Source: Fasciola hepatica (Eukaryota > Platyhelminthes > Trematoda > Plagiorchiida > Fasciolidae). Taken from it: DNA of 64,000 nucleotides. The notes under the pieces were generated by a model. It was not told the origin of the DNA. It did not search any database and was given only the letters and a program-made list of their open reading frames with translations. The DNA lies in assembly GCA_948099385.1 (NCBI GenBank), contig CANUEZ040000196.1, positions 4,447,001-4,511,000 on the forward strand. Reading direction: 5' to 3'. This document shows positions 13,121-28,759 of this stretch, one piece after another. The position numbers were made by a program, and so were the translations under genes. Within the stretch, counting starts at the first letter, position 1; the number at the start of each line of letters is the position of its first letter.

Positions 13121-16100
13121 TTAGATTTGTATATTATGATAGATCATGCAGCTTGAACGCTCAACTGAGCACTGAAATCCATGGAAGCACTGTACTGCTG
13201 TTTCATCCTCTAAGGGACTCGACTCATCAGCAGTGCACATCGACCGAGCAACCACGGGCACTCCAACAACCGGTGAACCATTGTGAATCGAACAACTTAA
13301 CAACACAAGGCTATCCGGGATGGCTCTCAACGCTTTGTTCAACATCTACACTACATCATATAGCACCCTTCCCAAACTGGCTTCAAATTTGAATGGTAAC
13401 AACCAGCTTCGCGCACACCGATCGACTCCTATGATGGATGACTTCTCTGTAGGGGCCTAAGTACAACCAACGCATTCCCAAATGAAAAACTTACACAGCT
13501 TCTTTACTATGCATGCAGTTGTTTAGTAGTAGGAGATTAGATTAGATTAGATTAGATTTGTATAACATTATTGATCATGCAGCTTGAACGCTCAACTGAG
13601 CATTGAAATCCATGGAAGCACTGTACAGCTGTTTCATCCTCTAAGGGACTCGACTCATCAGCAGTGCACATCGACCGAGCAACCACGGGCACTCCAACAA
13701 CCGGTGAACCATTGTCAATCGAACAACTTAACAACACAAAGCTATCCGGGATGGCTATCAACGCTTCGTTCAACATCTACACTACATCATATAGCACCCT
13801 TCCCAAACTCGCTTCAAATTTGAATGGTAACAACCAGCTTTGCGCACACCGATCGACTCCTATGATGGATGACTTCTCTGTAGGGGCCTATATACAACCA
13901 ACGGATTCCCAAATGAAAAACCTGCACAGCTTCTTTACTATGCATGCAATTGATTAGTAGTAGGAGATTAGATTAGATTAGATTATATTTGTATAATATG
14001 ATTGATCATGCAGCTTGAACGCTCAACTGAGCATTGAAATCCAAGGAAGCACTGTACAGCTGTTTCATCCTCTAAGGGACTCGACTCATCAGCAGTGCAC
14101 ATCGACCGAGCCCCCACGGGCACTCCAACAACCGGTGAACCATTGTGAATCGAACAACTCAAAAACACAAGGCTATCCGGGATGGCTATCAACGCTTTGT
14201 TCAACATCTACACTACATCATACATAGCACCCTTCCAAAACTGGCTTCAAATTTGAATGGTAAGAACCAGCTTCGCGCACACCCATCGACTCCTATGATT
14301 GATGACTTACCTGTAGGGGCCTAAGTACCACCAACGCATTCCCAAATGAACAACCTACACAGCTTCCTTACTATGCATGCAATTGATTAGTAGTACGAGA
14401 TTAGATCAGATTAGATTTGCATAATGTGATTGATCATGCAGCTTGAACGCTCAACTGAGCATTGAAATCCATGGAAGCACTGTACAGCTGTTTCATCCTT
14501 GTACGGGCTCGACTCATCAGCAGTGCACATCGACCGAGCAACCACGGGCACTCCAACAACCGGTGAACCATCGTGAATCGAACAACTTAACAACACAAGG
14601 CTATCCGGGATGGCTATCAACGCTTTGTTCAACATCTACACTACATGATATAGCACCCTTCCCAAACTGGCTTCAAATTTGAATGGTAAGAACCAGCTTT
14701 GCGCACACCGATCGACTCCTAAGATGGATGACTTCTCTGTAGGGGCCTAAGTACAACCAACGCATTCCTAAATGAACAACCTACACAGCTTCCTTACTAT
14801 GCATGCAATTGATTAGTAGTACGAGATTAGATTAGATTAGATTAGGTTTGTATAGTATGATTGATCATGCAGCTTGAACGCTCAACTGAGCATTGAAATC
14901 CATGGAAGCACTGTACAGCTGTTTCATCCTCTAAGGGACTCGACTCATCAGCAGTGCACATCGACCGAGCAACCACGGGCACTCCAACAACCGGTGAACC
15001 ATTGTGAATCGAACAACTTAACAACACAAGGCTATCCGGGATGGCTATCAACGCTTTGTTCAACATCTACACTACATCATATATAGCACCCTTCCCAAAC
15101 TCGCCTCAAATTTGAATGGTAAGAACCAGCTTCGCGCACACCGATCCACTCTTATGATGGATGACTTCTCTGTAGGGGCCTAAGTACAACCAACGCATTC
15201 CCAAATGAAAAACTTACACAGCTTCTTTACTATGCATGCAATTGATTAGTAGTAGGAGATTAGATTATATTAGATTAGATTAGATTTGTATAATATGATT
15301 GATCATGCAGCTTGAACGCTCAACTGAGCATTGAAATCCATGGAAGCACTGTACAGCTGTTTCATCCTTGTACGGGCTCGACTCATCATCAGTGCACATC
15401 GACCGACAAACACACGGGCACTCCAACAACCGGTGAACCATTGTGAATCGAACAACTCAACAACACAAGGCTATCCGGGATGGCTATCAACGCTTTGTTC
15501 AACATCTACACTACATCATATATAGCACCCTTCCCAAACTGGCTTCAAATTTGAATGGTAAGAACCAGCTTCGCGCACACCGATCGACTCGTATGATGGA
15601 TGACTTCTCTGTAGGGGCCTTAGTACAACCAACGCATTCCCAAATGAACAACCTACACAGCTTCCTTACTATGCATGCAATTGATTAGTAGTACGAGATT
15701 AGATTAGATTAGATTAGATTAGATTTGTATAATATGATTGATCATGCAGCTTGAACGCTCAACTGAGCATTGAAATCCATGGAAGCACTGTACAGCTGTT
15801 TCATTCTCTAAGGGACTCGACTCATCAGCAGTGCACATCGACCGAGAAACCACGGGCACTCCAACAACCGGTGAACCAATGTGAATCGAACAACTTAACA
15901 ACACAAGGCTATCCGGGATGGCTATCAACGCTTTGTTCAACATCTACACTACATCATATATAGCACCCTTCCCAAACTCGCTTCAAATTTGAATGGTAAG
16001 AACCAGCTTTGCGCACACCGATCGACTCCTATGATGGATGACTTCTCTGTAGGGGCCTAAGTACAACCAACGCATTCCCAAATGAACAACCTACACAGCT

Positions 16101-18300
16101 TCCTTACTATGCATGCAATTGATTAGTAGTACGAGATTAGATTAGATCAGATTAGATTAGATTTGTATAATATGATTGATCATGCAGCTTGAACGCTCAA
16201 CTGAGCATTGAAATCCATGGAAGCACTCTACAGATGTTTCATCCTCTAAGGGACTCGACTCATCAGCAGTGCACATCGACCGAGCAACCACGGGCACTCC
16301 AACAACCGGTGAACCATTGTGAATCGAACAACTTAACAACACAAGGCTATCCGGGATGGCTATCAACGCTTTGTTCAACATCTACACTACAACATATATA
16401 GCACCCTTCCCAAACTGGCTTCAAATTTGAATGGTAACAACCAGCTTCGCGCACACCGATCCACTCCTATGATGGATGACTTCTCTGTAGGGGCCTAAGT
16501 ACAACCAACGCATTCCCAAATGAACAACCTACACAGCTTCCTTACTATGCATGCAATTGATTAGTAGTACGAGATTAGATTAGATTAGATTAGATTTGTA
16601 TAATATGATTGATCATGCAGCTTGAACGCTCAACTGAGCATTGAAATCCATGGAAGCACTGAACAGCTGTTTCATCCTCTAAGGGACTCGACTCATCAGC
16701 AGTGCACATCGACCGAGCAACCACGGGCACTCCAACAACCGGTGAACCATTGTGAATCGAACAACTTAACAACACAAGGCTATCCGGGATGGCTATCAAC
16801 GCTTTGTTCAACATCTACACTACATCATATAGCACCCTTCCCAAACTCGCTTCAAATTTGAATGGTAAGAACCAGCTTCGCGCACACCGATCGACTCCTA
16901 AGATGGATGACTTCTCTGTAGGGGCCTAAGTACAACAACGCATTCCCAAATGAAAAACCTACACAGCTTCCTTACTATGCATGCAATTTATTAGTAGTAC
17001 GAGATTAGATTAGATTCGAATAGATTTGTATAATATGATTGATCATGCAGCTTGAACGCTCAACTGAGCATTGAAATCCATGGAAGCACTGTACAGCTGT
17101 TTCATCCTCTAAGGGACTCGACTCATCAGTAGTGCACATCGACCGAGCAACCACGGGCACTCCAACAACCGGTGAACCATTGTCAATCGAACAACTCAAA
17201 AACACAAGGCTATCCGGGATGGCTATCAACGCTTTGTTCAACATATACACTACATCATACATAGCACCCTTGCCAAACTGGCTTCAAATTTGAATGGTAA
17301 CAACTAGCTTCGCGCACACCGATCGACTCCTATGATGGATGACTTCTCTGTAGGGGCCTAAGTACAACCAACGCATTCCCAAATGAACAACCTACACAGC
17401 TTCCTTACTATGCATGCAATTGATTAGTAGTACGAGATTAGATTAGATCAGATTAGATTAGATTTGTATAATATGATTGATCATGCAGCTTGAACGCTCA
17501 ACTGAGCATTGAAATCCATGGAAGCACTGTACAGCTGTTTCATCCTCTAAGGGACCCGACTCATCAGCAGTGCACATCGACCGAGCAACCACGAACACTC
17601 CAACAACCGGTGAACCATTGTGAATCGAACAACTTAACAACACAAGGCTATCCGGGATGGCTATCAACGCTTTGTTCAACATCTACACTACATCATACAT
17701 AGCACCCTTCCAAACTGGCTTCAAATTTGAATGGTAACAACCAGCTTCGCGCACACCGATCGACTCCTATGATGGATGACTTCTCTGTAGGGGCCTAAGT
17801 ACAACCAACGCATTCACAACTGAAAAACGTACTCAGCTTCCTTACTATGCATGCAATTTATTAGTAGTACGAGATTAGATCAGATTAGATTTGTATAATA
17901 TGATTGATCATGCAGCTTGAACGCTCAACTGAGCATTGAAATCCATGGAAGCACTGATCAGCTGTTTCATCCTTGTACGGGCTCGACTCATCAGCAGTGC
18001 ACAACGACCGAGCAACCACGGGCACTCCAACAACTGGTGAACCATTGTGAATCGAACAACTCAACAACACAAGGCTATCCGGGATGGCTATCAACGCTTT
18101 GTTCAACATCTACACTACATCATACATAGCACCCTTCCCAAACTCGATTTAAATTTGAAAGGTAAGAACCAGCTTCGCGCACACCGATCCACTCTTATGA
18201 TGGATGACTTCTCTGTAGGGGCCTAAGTACAACCAACGCATTCCCAAATGAACAACCTACACAGCTTCCTTACTATGCATGCAATTGATTAGTAGTACGA

Positions 18301-18335
18301 GACTAGATTAGATTAGATTAGATTAGATTAGATTA
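18301..18335 (+). repeat. Longest (GATTA)n tract of array A
   Basis: Every A monomer has a pentanucleotide tract of GATTA units, often interrupted by GATCA or GATAA, directly before the anchor TTAGATTTGTATA. Most have about two to four units. Here there are six perfect units after one variant GACTA, giving the longest monomer spacing in A (448 bp, from 17885 to 18333). Tract length changes by slippage or unequal exchange explain why A spacings differ in steps of about five bases. Array B lacks the tract: the homologous place reads as a non-repetitive stretch containing GCAGTAGCAGAG (reverse complement). Confidence 0.85.
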
Positions 18336-20510
18336 GATTTGTATAATATGATTGATCATGCAGCTTGAACGCTCAACTGAGCATTGAAATCCATGGAAGC
18401 ACTGTACAGCTGTTTCATCCTCTAAGGGACTCGACTCATCAGCAGTGCACATCGACCGAGCAACCACGGGCACTCCAACAACCGGTGAACCATTGTCAAT
18501 CGAACAACTTAACAACACAAGGCTATCCGGGATGGCTATCAACGCTTTGTTCAACATCTACACTACATCATACATAGCACCCTTCCCAAACTGGCTTCAA
18601 ATTTGAATGGTAACAACCAGCTTCGCGCACACCGATCCACTCCTATGATGGATGACTTCTCTGTAGGGGCCTAAGTACAACCAACGCATTCCCAAATGAA
18701 CAACCTACACAGCTTCCTTACTATGCATGCAATTGATTAGTAGTACGAGATTAGATTAGATTAGATTAGATTAGATTTGTATAATATGATTGATCATGCA
18801 GCTTGAACGCTCAACTGAGCATTGAAATCCATGGAAGCACTGTACAGCTGTTTCATCCTCTAAGGGACTCGACTCATCAGCAGTGCACAACGACCGAGCA
18901 ACCACGGGCACTCCAACAACCGGTGAACCATTGTGAATCGAACAACTCAACAACACAAGGCTATCCGGGATGGCTATCAACGCTTTGTTCAACATATACA
19001 CTACATCATATATAGCACCCTTCCCAAACTCGCTTTAAATTTGAATGGTAAGAACCAGCTTCGCGCACATCGATCCACTCTTATGATGGATGACTTCTCT
19101 GTAGGGGCCTAAGTACAACCAACGCATTCACAAATGAACAACCTACACAGCTTCCTTACTATGCATGCAATTGATTAGTAGTACGAGATTAGATTAGATT
19201 AGATTAGATTTGTATAATATGATTGATCATGCAGCTTGAACGCTCAACTGAGCATTGAAATCCATGGAAGCACTGTACAGCTGTTTCATCCTCTAAGGGA
19301 CTCGACTCATCAGCAGTGCACATCGACCGAGCAACCACGGGCACTCCAACAACCGGTGAACCATTGTGAATCGAACAACTTAACAACACAAGGCTATCCG
19401 GGATGGCTATCAACGCTTTGTTCAACATCTACACTACATCATACATAGCACCCTTCCCAAACTGGCTTCAAATTTGAATGGTAACAACCAGCTTCGCGCA
19501 CACCGATCGACTCCTATGATGGATGACTTCTCTGTAGGGGCCTAAGTACAACCAACGCATTCCCAAATGAACAACCTACACAGCTTCCTTACTATGCATG
19601 CAATTGATCAGTAGTACGAGATTAGATTAGATTCGAATAGATTTGTATAATATGATTGATCATGCAGCTTGAACGCTCAACTGAGCATTGAAATCCATGG
19701 AAGCACTGTACAGCTGTTTCATCCTCTAAGGGACTCGACTCATCAGCAGTGCACATCGACCGAGCAACCACGGGCACTCCAACAACCGGTGAACCATTGT
19801 GAATCGAACAACTTAACAACACAAGGCTATCCGGGATGGCTATCAACGCTTTGTTCAACATCTACACTACATCATACATAGCACCCTTCCCAAACTGGCT
19901 TCAAATTTGAATGGTAACAACCAGCTTCGCGCACACCGATCGACTCCTATGATGGATGACTTCTCTGTAGGGGCCTAAGTACAACCAACGCATTCCCAAA
20001 TGAACAACCTACACAGCTTCCTTACTATGCATGCAATTGATTAGTAGTACGAGATTAGATTAGATTAGATTAGATTAGATTTGTATAATATGATTGATCA
20101 TGCAGCTTGAACGCTCAACTGAGCATTGAAATCCATGGAAGCACTGTACAGCTGTTTCATCCTCTAAGGGACTCGACTCATCAGCAGTGCACATCGACCG
20201 AGCAACCACGGGCACTCCAACAACCGGTGAACCATTGTCAATCGAACAACTTAACAACACAAGGCTATCCGGGATGGCTATCAATGCTTTGTTCAACATC
20301 TACAATACATGATATAGCACCCCTCCCAAACTGGCTTCAAATTTGAATGGTAAGAACCAGCTTCGCGCACACCGATCGACTCCTATGATGGATGACTTCT
20401 CTGTAGGGGCCTAAGTACAACCAACGCATTCCCAAATGAACAACCTACACAGCTTCCTTACTATGCATGCAATTGATTAGTAGTACGAGATTAGATTAGA
20501 TCAGATTAGA

Positions 20511-22247
20511 TTAGATTTGTATAATATGATTGATCATGCAGCTTGAACGCTCAACTGAGCATTGAAATCCATGGAAGCACTGTACAGCTGTTTCATCCTC
20601 TAAGGGACTCGACTCATCAGCAGTGCACATCGACCGAGCCCCCACGGGCACTCCAACAACCGGTGAACCATTGTGAATCGAACTACTCAACAACACAAGG
20701 CTATCCGGGATGGCTATCAACACTTTGTTCAACATCTACACTACATCATACATAGCACCCTTCCCAAACTGGCTTCAAATTTGAATGGTAAGAACCAGCT
20801 TCGCGCACACCGATCGACTCCTATGATGGATGACTTCTCTGTAGGGGCCTAAGTACAACCAACGCATTCCCAAATGAACAACCTACACAGCTTCCTTACT
20901 ATGCATGCAATTGATTAGTAGTACGAGATTAGATCAGATGAGATTGGATTTGTATAATATGATTGATCATGCAGCTTGAACGCTCAACTGAGCATTGAAA
21001 TCCATGGAAGCACTGTACAGCTGTTTCATCCTCTAAGGGACTCGACTCATCAGCAGTGCACATCGACCGAGCAACCACGGGCACTCCAACAACCGGTGAA
21101 CCATTGTGAATCGAACAACTCAAAAACAAAAGTCTATCCGGGATGGCTATCAACGCTTTGTTCAACATATACACTACATCATACATAGCACCCTTCCCAA
21201 ACTGGCTTCAAATTTGAATGGTAAGAACCAGCTTCGCGCACACCGATCGACTCCTATGATGGATGACTTCTCTGTAGGGGCCTAAGTACAACCAACGCAT
21301 TCCCAAATGAACAACCTACACAGCTTCTTTACTATGCATGCAATTGATCAGTAGTACGAGATTAGATTAGATCAGATTAGATTTGTATAATATGATTGAT
21401 CATGCAGCTTGAACGCTCAACTGAGCATTGAAATCCATGGAAGCACTGTACAGCTGTTTCATCCTCTAAGGGAGCCGACTCATCAGCAGTGCACATCGAC
21501 CGAGCGCCCACGGGCACTCCAACAACCGGTGAACCATTGTGAATCGAACTACTCAACAACACAAGGCTATCCGGGATGGCTATCAACGCTTTGTTCAACA
21601 TCTACACTACATCATACATAGCACCCTTCCCAAACTGGCTTCAAATTTGAATGGTAACAACCAGCTTCGCGCACACCGATCGACTCCTATGATGGATGAC
21701 TTCTCTGTAGGGGCCTAAGTACAACCAACGCATTCACAAATGAAAAACCTACACAGCTTCCTTACTATGCATGCAATTGATTAGTAGTACGAGATTAGAT
21801 CAGATTAGATTGGATTTGTATAATATGATTGATCATGCAGCTTGAACGCTCAACTGAGCATTGAAATCCATGGAAGCACTGTACAGCTGTTTCATCCTCT
21901 AAGGGACTCGACTCATCAGCAGTGCACATCGACCGAGCAACCACGGGCACTCCAACAACCGGTGAACCATTGTGAATCGAACAACTCAAAAACAAAAGGC
22001 TATCCGGGATGGCTATCAACGCTTTGTTCAACATATACACTACATCATACATAGCACCCTTCCCAAACTGGCTTCAAATTTGACTGGTAAGAACCAGCTT
22101 CGCGCACACCGATCGACTCCTATGATGGATGACTTCTCTGTAGGGGCCTAAGTACAACCAACGCATTCCCAAATGAAAAACCTACACAGCTTCCTTACTA
22201 TGCATGCAATTGATTAGTAGTACGAGATTAGATTAGATCAGATTAGA
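20511..22247 (+). repeat. Array A dimer higher-order repeat, two copies plus a half
   Basis: Monomers 20511, 21377 and 22248 share GAACTACTCAAC and a C-rich variant at the GAGC-ACGGG site. Monomers 20944 and 21810 share AACTCAAAAACAAAAG, GATTGGATTTG (20944 as GATGAGATTGG) and CATATACACTACATCATAC. The two types alternate with a period of 866 bp (first copy) and 871 bp (second copy). The repeat ends after the monomer at 22248. Confidence 0.8.
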
Positions 22248-25200
22248 TTAGATTTGTATAATATGATTGATCATGCAGCTTGAACGCTCAACTGAGCATT
22301 GAAATCCATGGAAGCACTGTACAGCTGTTTCATCCTCTAAGGGACCCGACTCATCAGCAGTGCACATCGACCGAGCCCCCACGGGCACTCCAACAACCGG
22401 TGATCCATTGTGAATCGAACTACTCAACAACACAAGGCTATCCGGGATGGCTATCAACGCTTTGTTCAACATCTACACTACATCATACATAGCACCCTTC
22501 CCAAACTGGCTTCAAATTTGAATGGTAACAACCAGCTTCGCGCACACCGATCGACTCCTATGATGGATGACTTCTCTGTAGGGGCCTAAGTACAACCAAC
22601 GCATTCACAACTGAAAAACGTACTCAGCTTCCTTACTATGCATGCAATTTATTAGTAGTACGAGATTAGATCAGATTAGATTTGTATAATATGATTGATC
22701 ATGCAGCTTGAACGCTCAACTGAGCATTGAAATCCATGGAAGCACTGTACAGCTGTTTCATCCTCTAAGGGACTCGACTCATCAGCAGTGCACATCGACC
22801 GAGCAACCACGGGCACTCCAACAACCGGTGAACCATTGTCAATCGAACAACTTAACAACACAAGGCTATCCGGGATGGCTATCAACGCTTTGTTCAACAT
22901 CTACACTACATCATACATAGCACCCTTCCCAAACTGGCTTCAAATTTGAATGGTAACAACCAGCTTCGCGCACACCGATCGACTCCTATGATGGATGACT
23001 TCTCTGTAGGGGCCTAAGTACAACCAACGCATTCCCAAATGAAAAACCTACACAGCTTCTTTACTATGCATGCAATTGATTAGTAGTACGAGATTAGATT
23101 AGATTAGATTAGATTAGATTTGTATAATATGATTGATCATGCAGCTTGAACGCTCAACTGAGCATTGAAATCCATGGAAGCACTGTACAGCTGTTTCATC
23201 CTCTAAGGGACTCGACTCATCAGCAGTGCACATCGACCGAGCAACCACGGGCACTCCAACAACCGGTGAACCATTGTCAATCGAACAACTCAACAACACA
23301 AGGCTATCCGGGATGGCTATCAACGCTTTGTTCAACATCTACACTACATCATATATAGCACCCTTCCCAAACTGGCTTCAAATTTGAATGGTAAGAACCA
23401 GCTTCGCGCACACCGATCGACTCCTATGATGGATGAATTCTCTGTAAGGGCCTGAGTACAACCAACGCATTCCCAAATGAACAACCTACACAGCTTCCTT
23501 ACTATGCATGCAATTGATTAGTAGTACGAGATTAGATCAGATTAGATTAGATTAGATTTGTATAATATGATTGATCATGCAGCTTGAACGCTCAACTGAG
23601 CATTGAAATCCATGGAAGCACTGTACAGCTGTTTCATCCTCTAAGGGACTCGACTCATCAGCAGTGCACATCGACCGAGCAACCACGGGCACTCCAACAA
23701 CCGGTGAACCATTGTGAATCGAACAACTCAACAACACAAGGCTATCCGGGATGGCTATCAACGCTTTGTTCAACATCTACACTACATCATATATAGCACC
23801 CTTCCCAAACTGGCTTCAAATTTGAATGGTAAGAACCAGCTTCGCGCACACCGATCGACTCGTATGATGGATGACTTCTCTGTAGGGGCCTAAGTACAAC
23901 CAACGCATTCCCAAATGAACAACCTACACAGCTTCCTTACTATGCATGCAATTGATTAGTAGTACGAGATTAGATCAGATTCGAATAGATTTGTATAATA
24001 TGATTGATCATGCAGCTTGAACGCTCAACTGAGCATTGAAATCCATGGATGCATTGTACAGCTGTTTCATCCTCTAAGAGACTCGACTCATCAGCAGTGC
24101 ACATCGACCGAGCAACCACGGGCACTCCAACAACCGGTGAACCATTGTCAATCGAACAATTTAACAACACAAGGCTACTCGGGATGGCTATCAACGCTTT
24201 GTTCAACATCTACACTACATCATATATAGCACCCTTCCCAAACTCGCTTCAAATTTGAATGGTAAGAACCAGCTTCGCGCACACCGATCGACTCCTATGA
24301 TGGATGACTTCTCTGTAGGGGCCTAAGTACAACCAACGCATTCCCAAATGAACAACCTACACAGCTTCCTTACTATGCATGCAATTGATCAGTAGTACGA
24401 GATTAGATTAGATCAGATTAGATTTGTATAATATGATTGATCATGCAGCTTGAACGCTCAACTGAGCATTGAAATCCATGGAAGCACTGTACAGCTGTTT
24501 CATCCTCTAAGGGACTCGACTCATCAGCAGTGCACATCGACCGAGCAACCACGGGCACTCCAACAACCGGTGAACCATTGTCAATCGAACAACTTAACAA
24601 CACAAGGCTATCCGGGATGGCTATCAACGCTTTGTTCAACATATACACTACATCATATAGCACCCTTCCCAAACTGGCTTCAAATTTGAATGGTAACAAC
24701 CAGCTTCGCGCACACCGATCGACTCCTATGATTGATGACTTCTCTGTAGGGGCCTAAGTACAACCAACGCATTCCCAAATGAACAACCTACACAGCTTCC
24801 TTACTATGCATGCAATTGATTAGTAGTACGAGATTAGATCAGATTAGATTAGATTAGATTTGTATAATATGATTGATCATGCAGCTTGAACGCTCAACTG
24901 AGCATTGAAATCCATGGAAGCACTGTACAGCTGATTCATCCTCCAAGGGACCCGACTCATCAGCAGTGCACATCGACCGAGCAACCACGGGCACTCCAAC
25001 AACCGGTGAACCATTGTGAATCGAACAACTCAACAACACAAGGCTATCCGGGATGGCTATCAACGCTTTGTTCAACATCTACACTATATCATATATAGCA
25101 CCCTTCCCAAACTCGCTTTAAATTTGACTGGTAAGAACCAGCTTCGCGCACACCGATCCAATCCTATGATGGATGACTTCTCTGTAGGGGCCTAAGTACA

Positions 25201-26588
25201 ACCAACGCATTCCCAAATGAACAACCTACACAGCTTCCTTACTATGCATGCAATTGATTAGTAGTACGAGATCAGATCAGATTAGATTAGATTAGATTTG
25301 TATAATATGATTGATCATGCAGCTTGAACGCTCAACTGAGCATTGAAATCCATGGAAGCACTGTACAGCTGTTTCATCCTCTAAGGGACTCGACTCATCA
25401 GCAGTGCACATGGACCGAGCAACCACGGGCACTCCAACAACCGGTGAACCATTGTCAATCGAACAACTCAAAAACACAAGGCTATCCGGGATGGCTCTCA
25501 ACGCTTTGTTCAACATCTACACTACATCATACATAGCACCCTTCCCAAACTGGCTTCAAATTTGAATGGTAACAACCAGCTTCGCGCACACCGATCGACT
25601 CCTATGATTGATGACTTCTCTGTAGGGGCCTAAGTACAACCAACGCATTCCCAAATGGAAAACTTACTCACCTTCCTTACTATGCATGCAATTGATTAGT
25701 AGTACGAGATTAGATCAGATTAGATTTGTATAATATGATTGATCATGCAGCTTGAACGCTCAACTGAGCATTGAAATCCATGGAAGCACTGTACAGCTGT
25801 TTCATCCTCTAAGGGACTCGACTCATCAGCAGTGCACATCGACCGAGCAACCACGGGCACTCCAACAACCGGTGAACCATTGTGAATCGAACAACTTAAC
25901 AACACAAGGCTATCCGGGATGGCTATCAACGCTTTGTTCAACATCTACACTACATCATATATAGCACCCTTCCCAAACTCGCTTCAAATTTGAATGGTAA
26001 GAACCAGCTTCGCGCACACCGATCCACTCCTATGATGGATGACTTCTCTGTAGGGGCCTAAGTACAACCAACGCATTCCCAAATGAAAAACCTACACAGC
26101 TTCCTTACTATGCATGCAATTGATTAGTAGTACGAGATTAGATCAGATTCGAATAGATTTGTATAATATGATTGATCATGCAGCTTGAACGCTCAACTGA
26201 GCATTGAAATCCATGGAAGCACTGTACAGCTGTTTCATCCTCTAAGGGACTCGACTCATCAGCAGTGCACATCGACCGAGCAACCACGGGCACTCCAACA
26301 ACCGGTGAACCATTGTGAATCGAACAACTCAACAACACAAGGCTATCCGGGATGGCTATCAACGCTTTGTTCAACATCTACACTACATGATATAGCACCG
26401 TTCCCAAACTCGCTTCAAATTTGAATGGTAACAACCAGCTTCGCGCACACCGATCGACTCCTATGATGGATGACTTCTCTGTAGGGGCCTAAGTACAACC
26501 AACGCATTCCCAAATGAACAACCTACACAGCTTCCTTACTATGCATGCAATTTATTAGTAGTACGAGATTAGATTAGATTAGTTAAGA

Positions 26589-28759
26589 TTAGATTTGTAT
26601 AATATGATTGATCATGCAGCTTGAACGCTCAACTGAGCATTGAAATCCATGGAAGCACTGTACAGCTGTTTCATCCTCTAAGGGACTCGACTCATCAGCA
26701 GTGCACATCGACCGAGCCCCCACGGGCACTCCAACAACCGGTGAACCATTGTGAATCGAACAACTTAACAACACAAGGCTATCCGGGATGGCTATCAACG
26801 CTTTGTTCAACATCTACACTACATCATATATAGCACCCTTCCCAAACTCGCTTTAAATTTGAATGGTAACAACCAGCTTCGCGCACACCGATCGACTCCT
26901 ATGATGGATGACTTCTCTGTAGGGGCCTAAGTACAACCAACGCATTCCCAAATGAACAACCTACACAGCTTCCTTACTATGCATGCAATTGATTAGTAGT
27001 ACGAGATTAGATCAGATTAGATTAGATTAGATTTGTATAATATGATTGATCATGCAGCTTGAACGCTCAACTGAGCATTGAAATCCAAGGAAGCACTGTA
27101 CAGCTGTTTCATCCTCTAAGGGACTCGACTCATCAGCAGTGCACATCGACCGAGCCCACACGGGCACTCCAACAACCGGTGAACCATTGTGGATCGAACA
27201 ACTCAACAACACAAGGCTATCCGGGATGGCTATCAACGCTTTGTTCAACATCTACACTACATCATATATAGCACCCTTCCCAAACTCGCTTCAAATTTGA
27301 ATGGTAACAACCAGCTTCGCGCACACCGATCGACTCCTATGATGGATGACTTCTGTGTGGGGGCCTAAGTACAACCAACGCATTCCCAAATGAAAAACTT
27401 ACACAGCTTCCTTACTATGCATGCAATTGATTAGTAGTACGAGATTAGATTAGATTAGATTAGATTAGATTTGTATAATATGATTGATCATGCAGCTTGA
27501 ACGCTCAACTGAGCATTGAAATCCAAGGAAGCACTGTACAGCTGTTTCATCCTCTAAGGGACTCGACTCATCAGCAGTGCACATCGACCGAGCAACCACG
27601 GGCACTCCAACAACCGGTGAACCATTGTGAATCGAACAACTCAACAACACAAGGCTATTCGGGATGGCTCTCAACGCTTTGTTCAACATCTACACTACAT
27701 CATATATAGCACCCTTCCCAAACTCGCTTCAAATTTGAATGGTAAGAACCAGCTTCGCGCACACCGATCGACTCGTATGATGGATGACTTCTCTGTAGGG
27801 GCCTAAGTACAACCAACGCATTACCAAATGAACAACCTACACAGCTTCCTTACTATGCATGCAATTGATTAGTAGTACGAGATTAGATTAGATTAGATTA
27901 GATTTGTATAATATGATTGATCATGCAGCTTGAACGCTCAACTGAGCATTGAAATCCAAGGAAGCACTGTACAGCTGTTTCATCCTCTAAGGGACTCGAC
28001 TCATCAGCAGTGCACATCGACCGAGCAACCACGGGCACTCCAACAACCGGTGAACCATTGTGAATCGAACAACTTAACAACACAAGGCTATCCGGGATGG
28101 CTATCAACGCTTTGTTCAACATCTACACTACATGATATAGCACCCTTCCCAAACTGGCTTCAAATTTGAATGGTAACAACCAGCTTCGCGCACACCGATC
28201 GACTCCTATGATGGATGAATTCTCTGTAGGGACCTAAGTACAACCAACGCATTCCCAAATGAACAACCTACACAGCTTCCTTACTATGCATGCAATTGAT
28301 TAGTAGTACGAGATTAGATTAGATTAGATTAGATTTGTATAATATGATTGATCATGCAGCTTGAACGCTCAACTGAGCATTGAAATCCAAGGAAGCACTG
28401 TACAGCTGTTTCATCCTTGTACGCGCTCGACTCATCAGCAGTGCACATCGACCGAGCCCCCACGGGCACTCCAACAACCGATGAACCATTGTCAATCGAA
28501 CAACTTAACAACACAAGGCTATCCGGGATGGCTATCAACGCTTTGTTCAACATCTACACTACATGATATAGCACCCTTCCCAAACTGGCTTCAAATTTGA
28601 ATGGTAACAACCAGCTTCGCGCACACCGATCGACTCGTATGATGGATGACTTCTCTGTAGGGGCCTAAGTACAACCAACGCATTCCCAAATGAAAAACCT
28701 ACACAGCTTCCTTACTATGCATGCAATTGATTAGTAGTACGAGATTAGATTAGATTAGA
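26589..28759 (+). repeat. Array A pentamer higher-order repeat, copy 1 (~2,166 bp)
   Basis: Monomers 27027, 27465, 27898, 28329 and 28760 correspond in order to 29193, 29626, 30064, 30502 and 30928. Shared rare variants are ATCCAAGGAAGC across the block, GCCCACACGGGC and CTTCTGTGTGGGGGCC in the first pair (27351 and 29517), GGCTATTCGGG in the second, and AACTGATCATTG in the fifth. The monomer at 26589 shares CTCGCTTTAAATTTG with 28760, so the register begins about one unit earlier. Confidence 0.8.
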
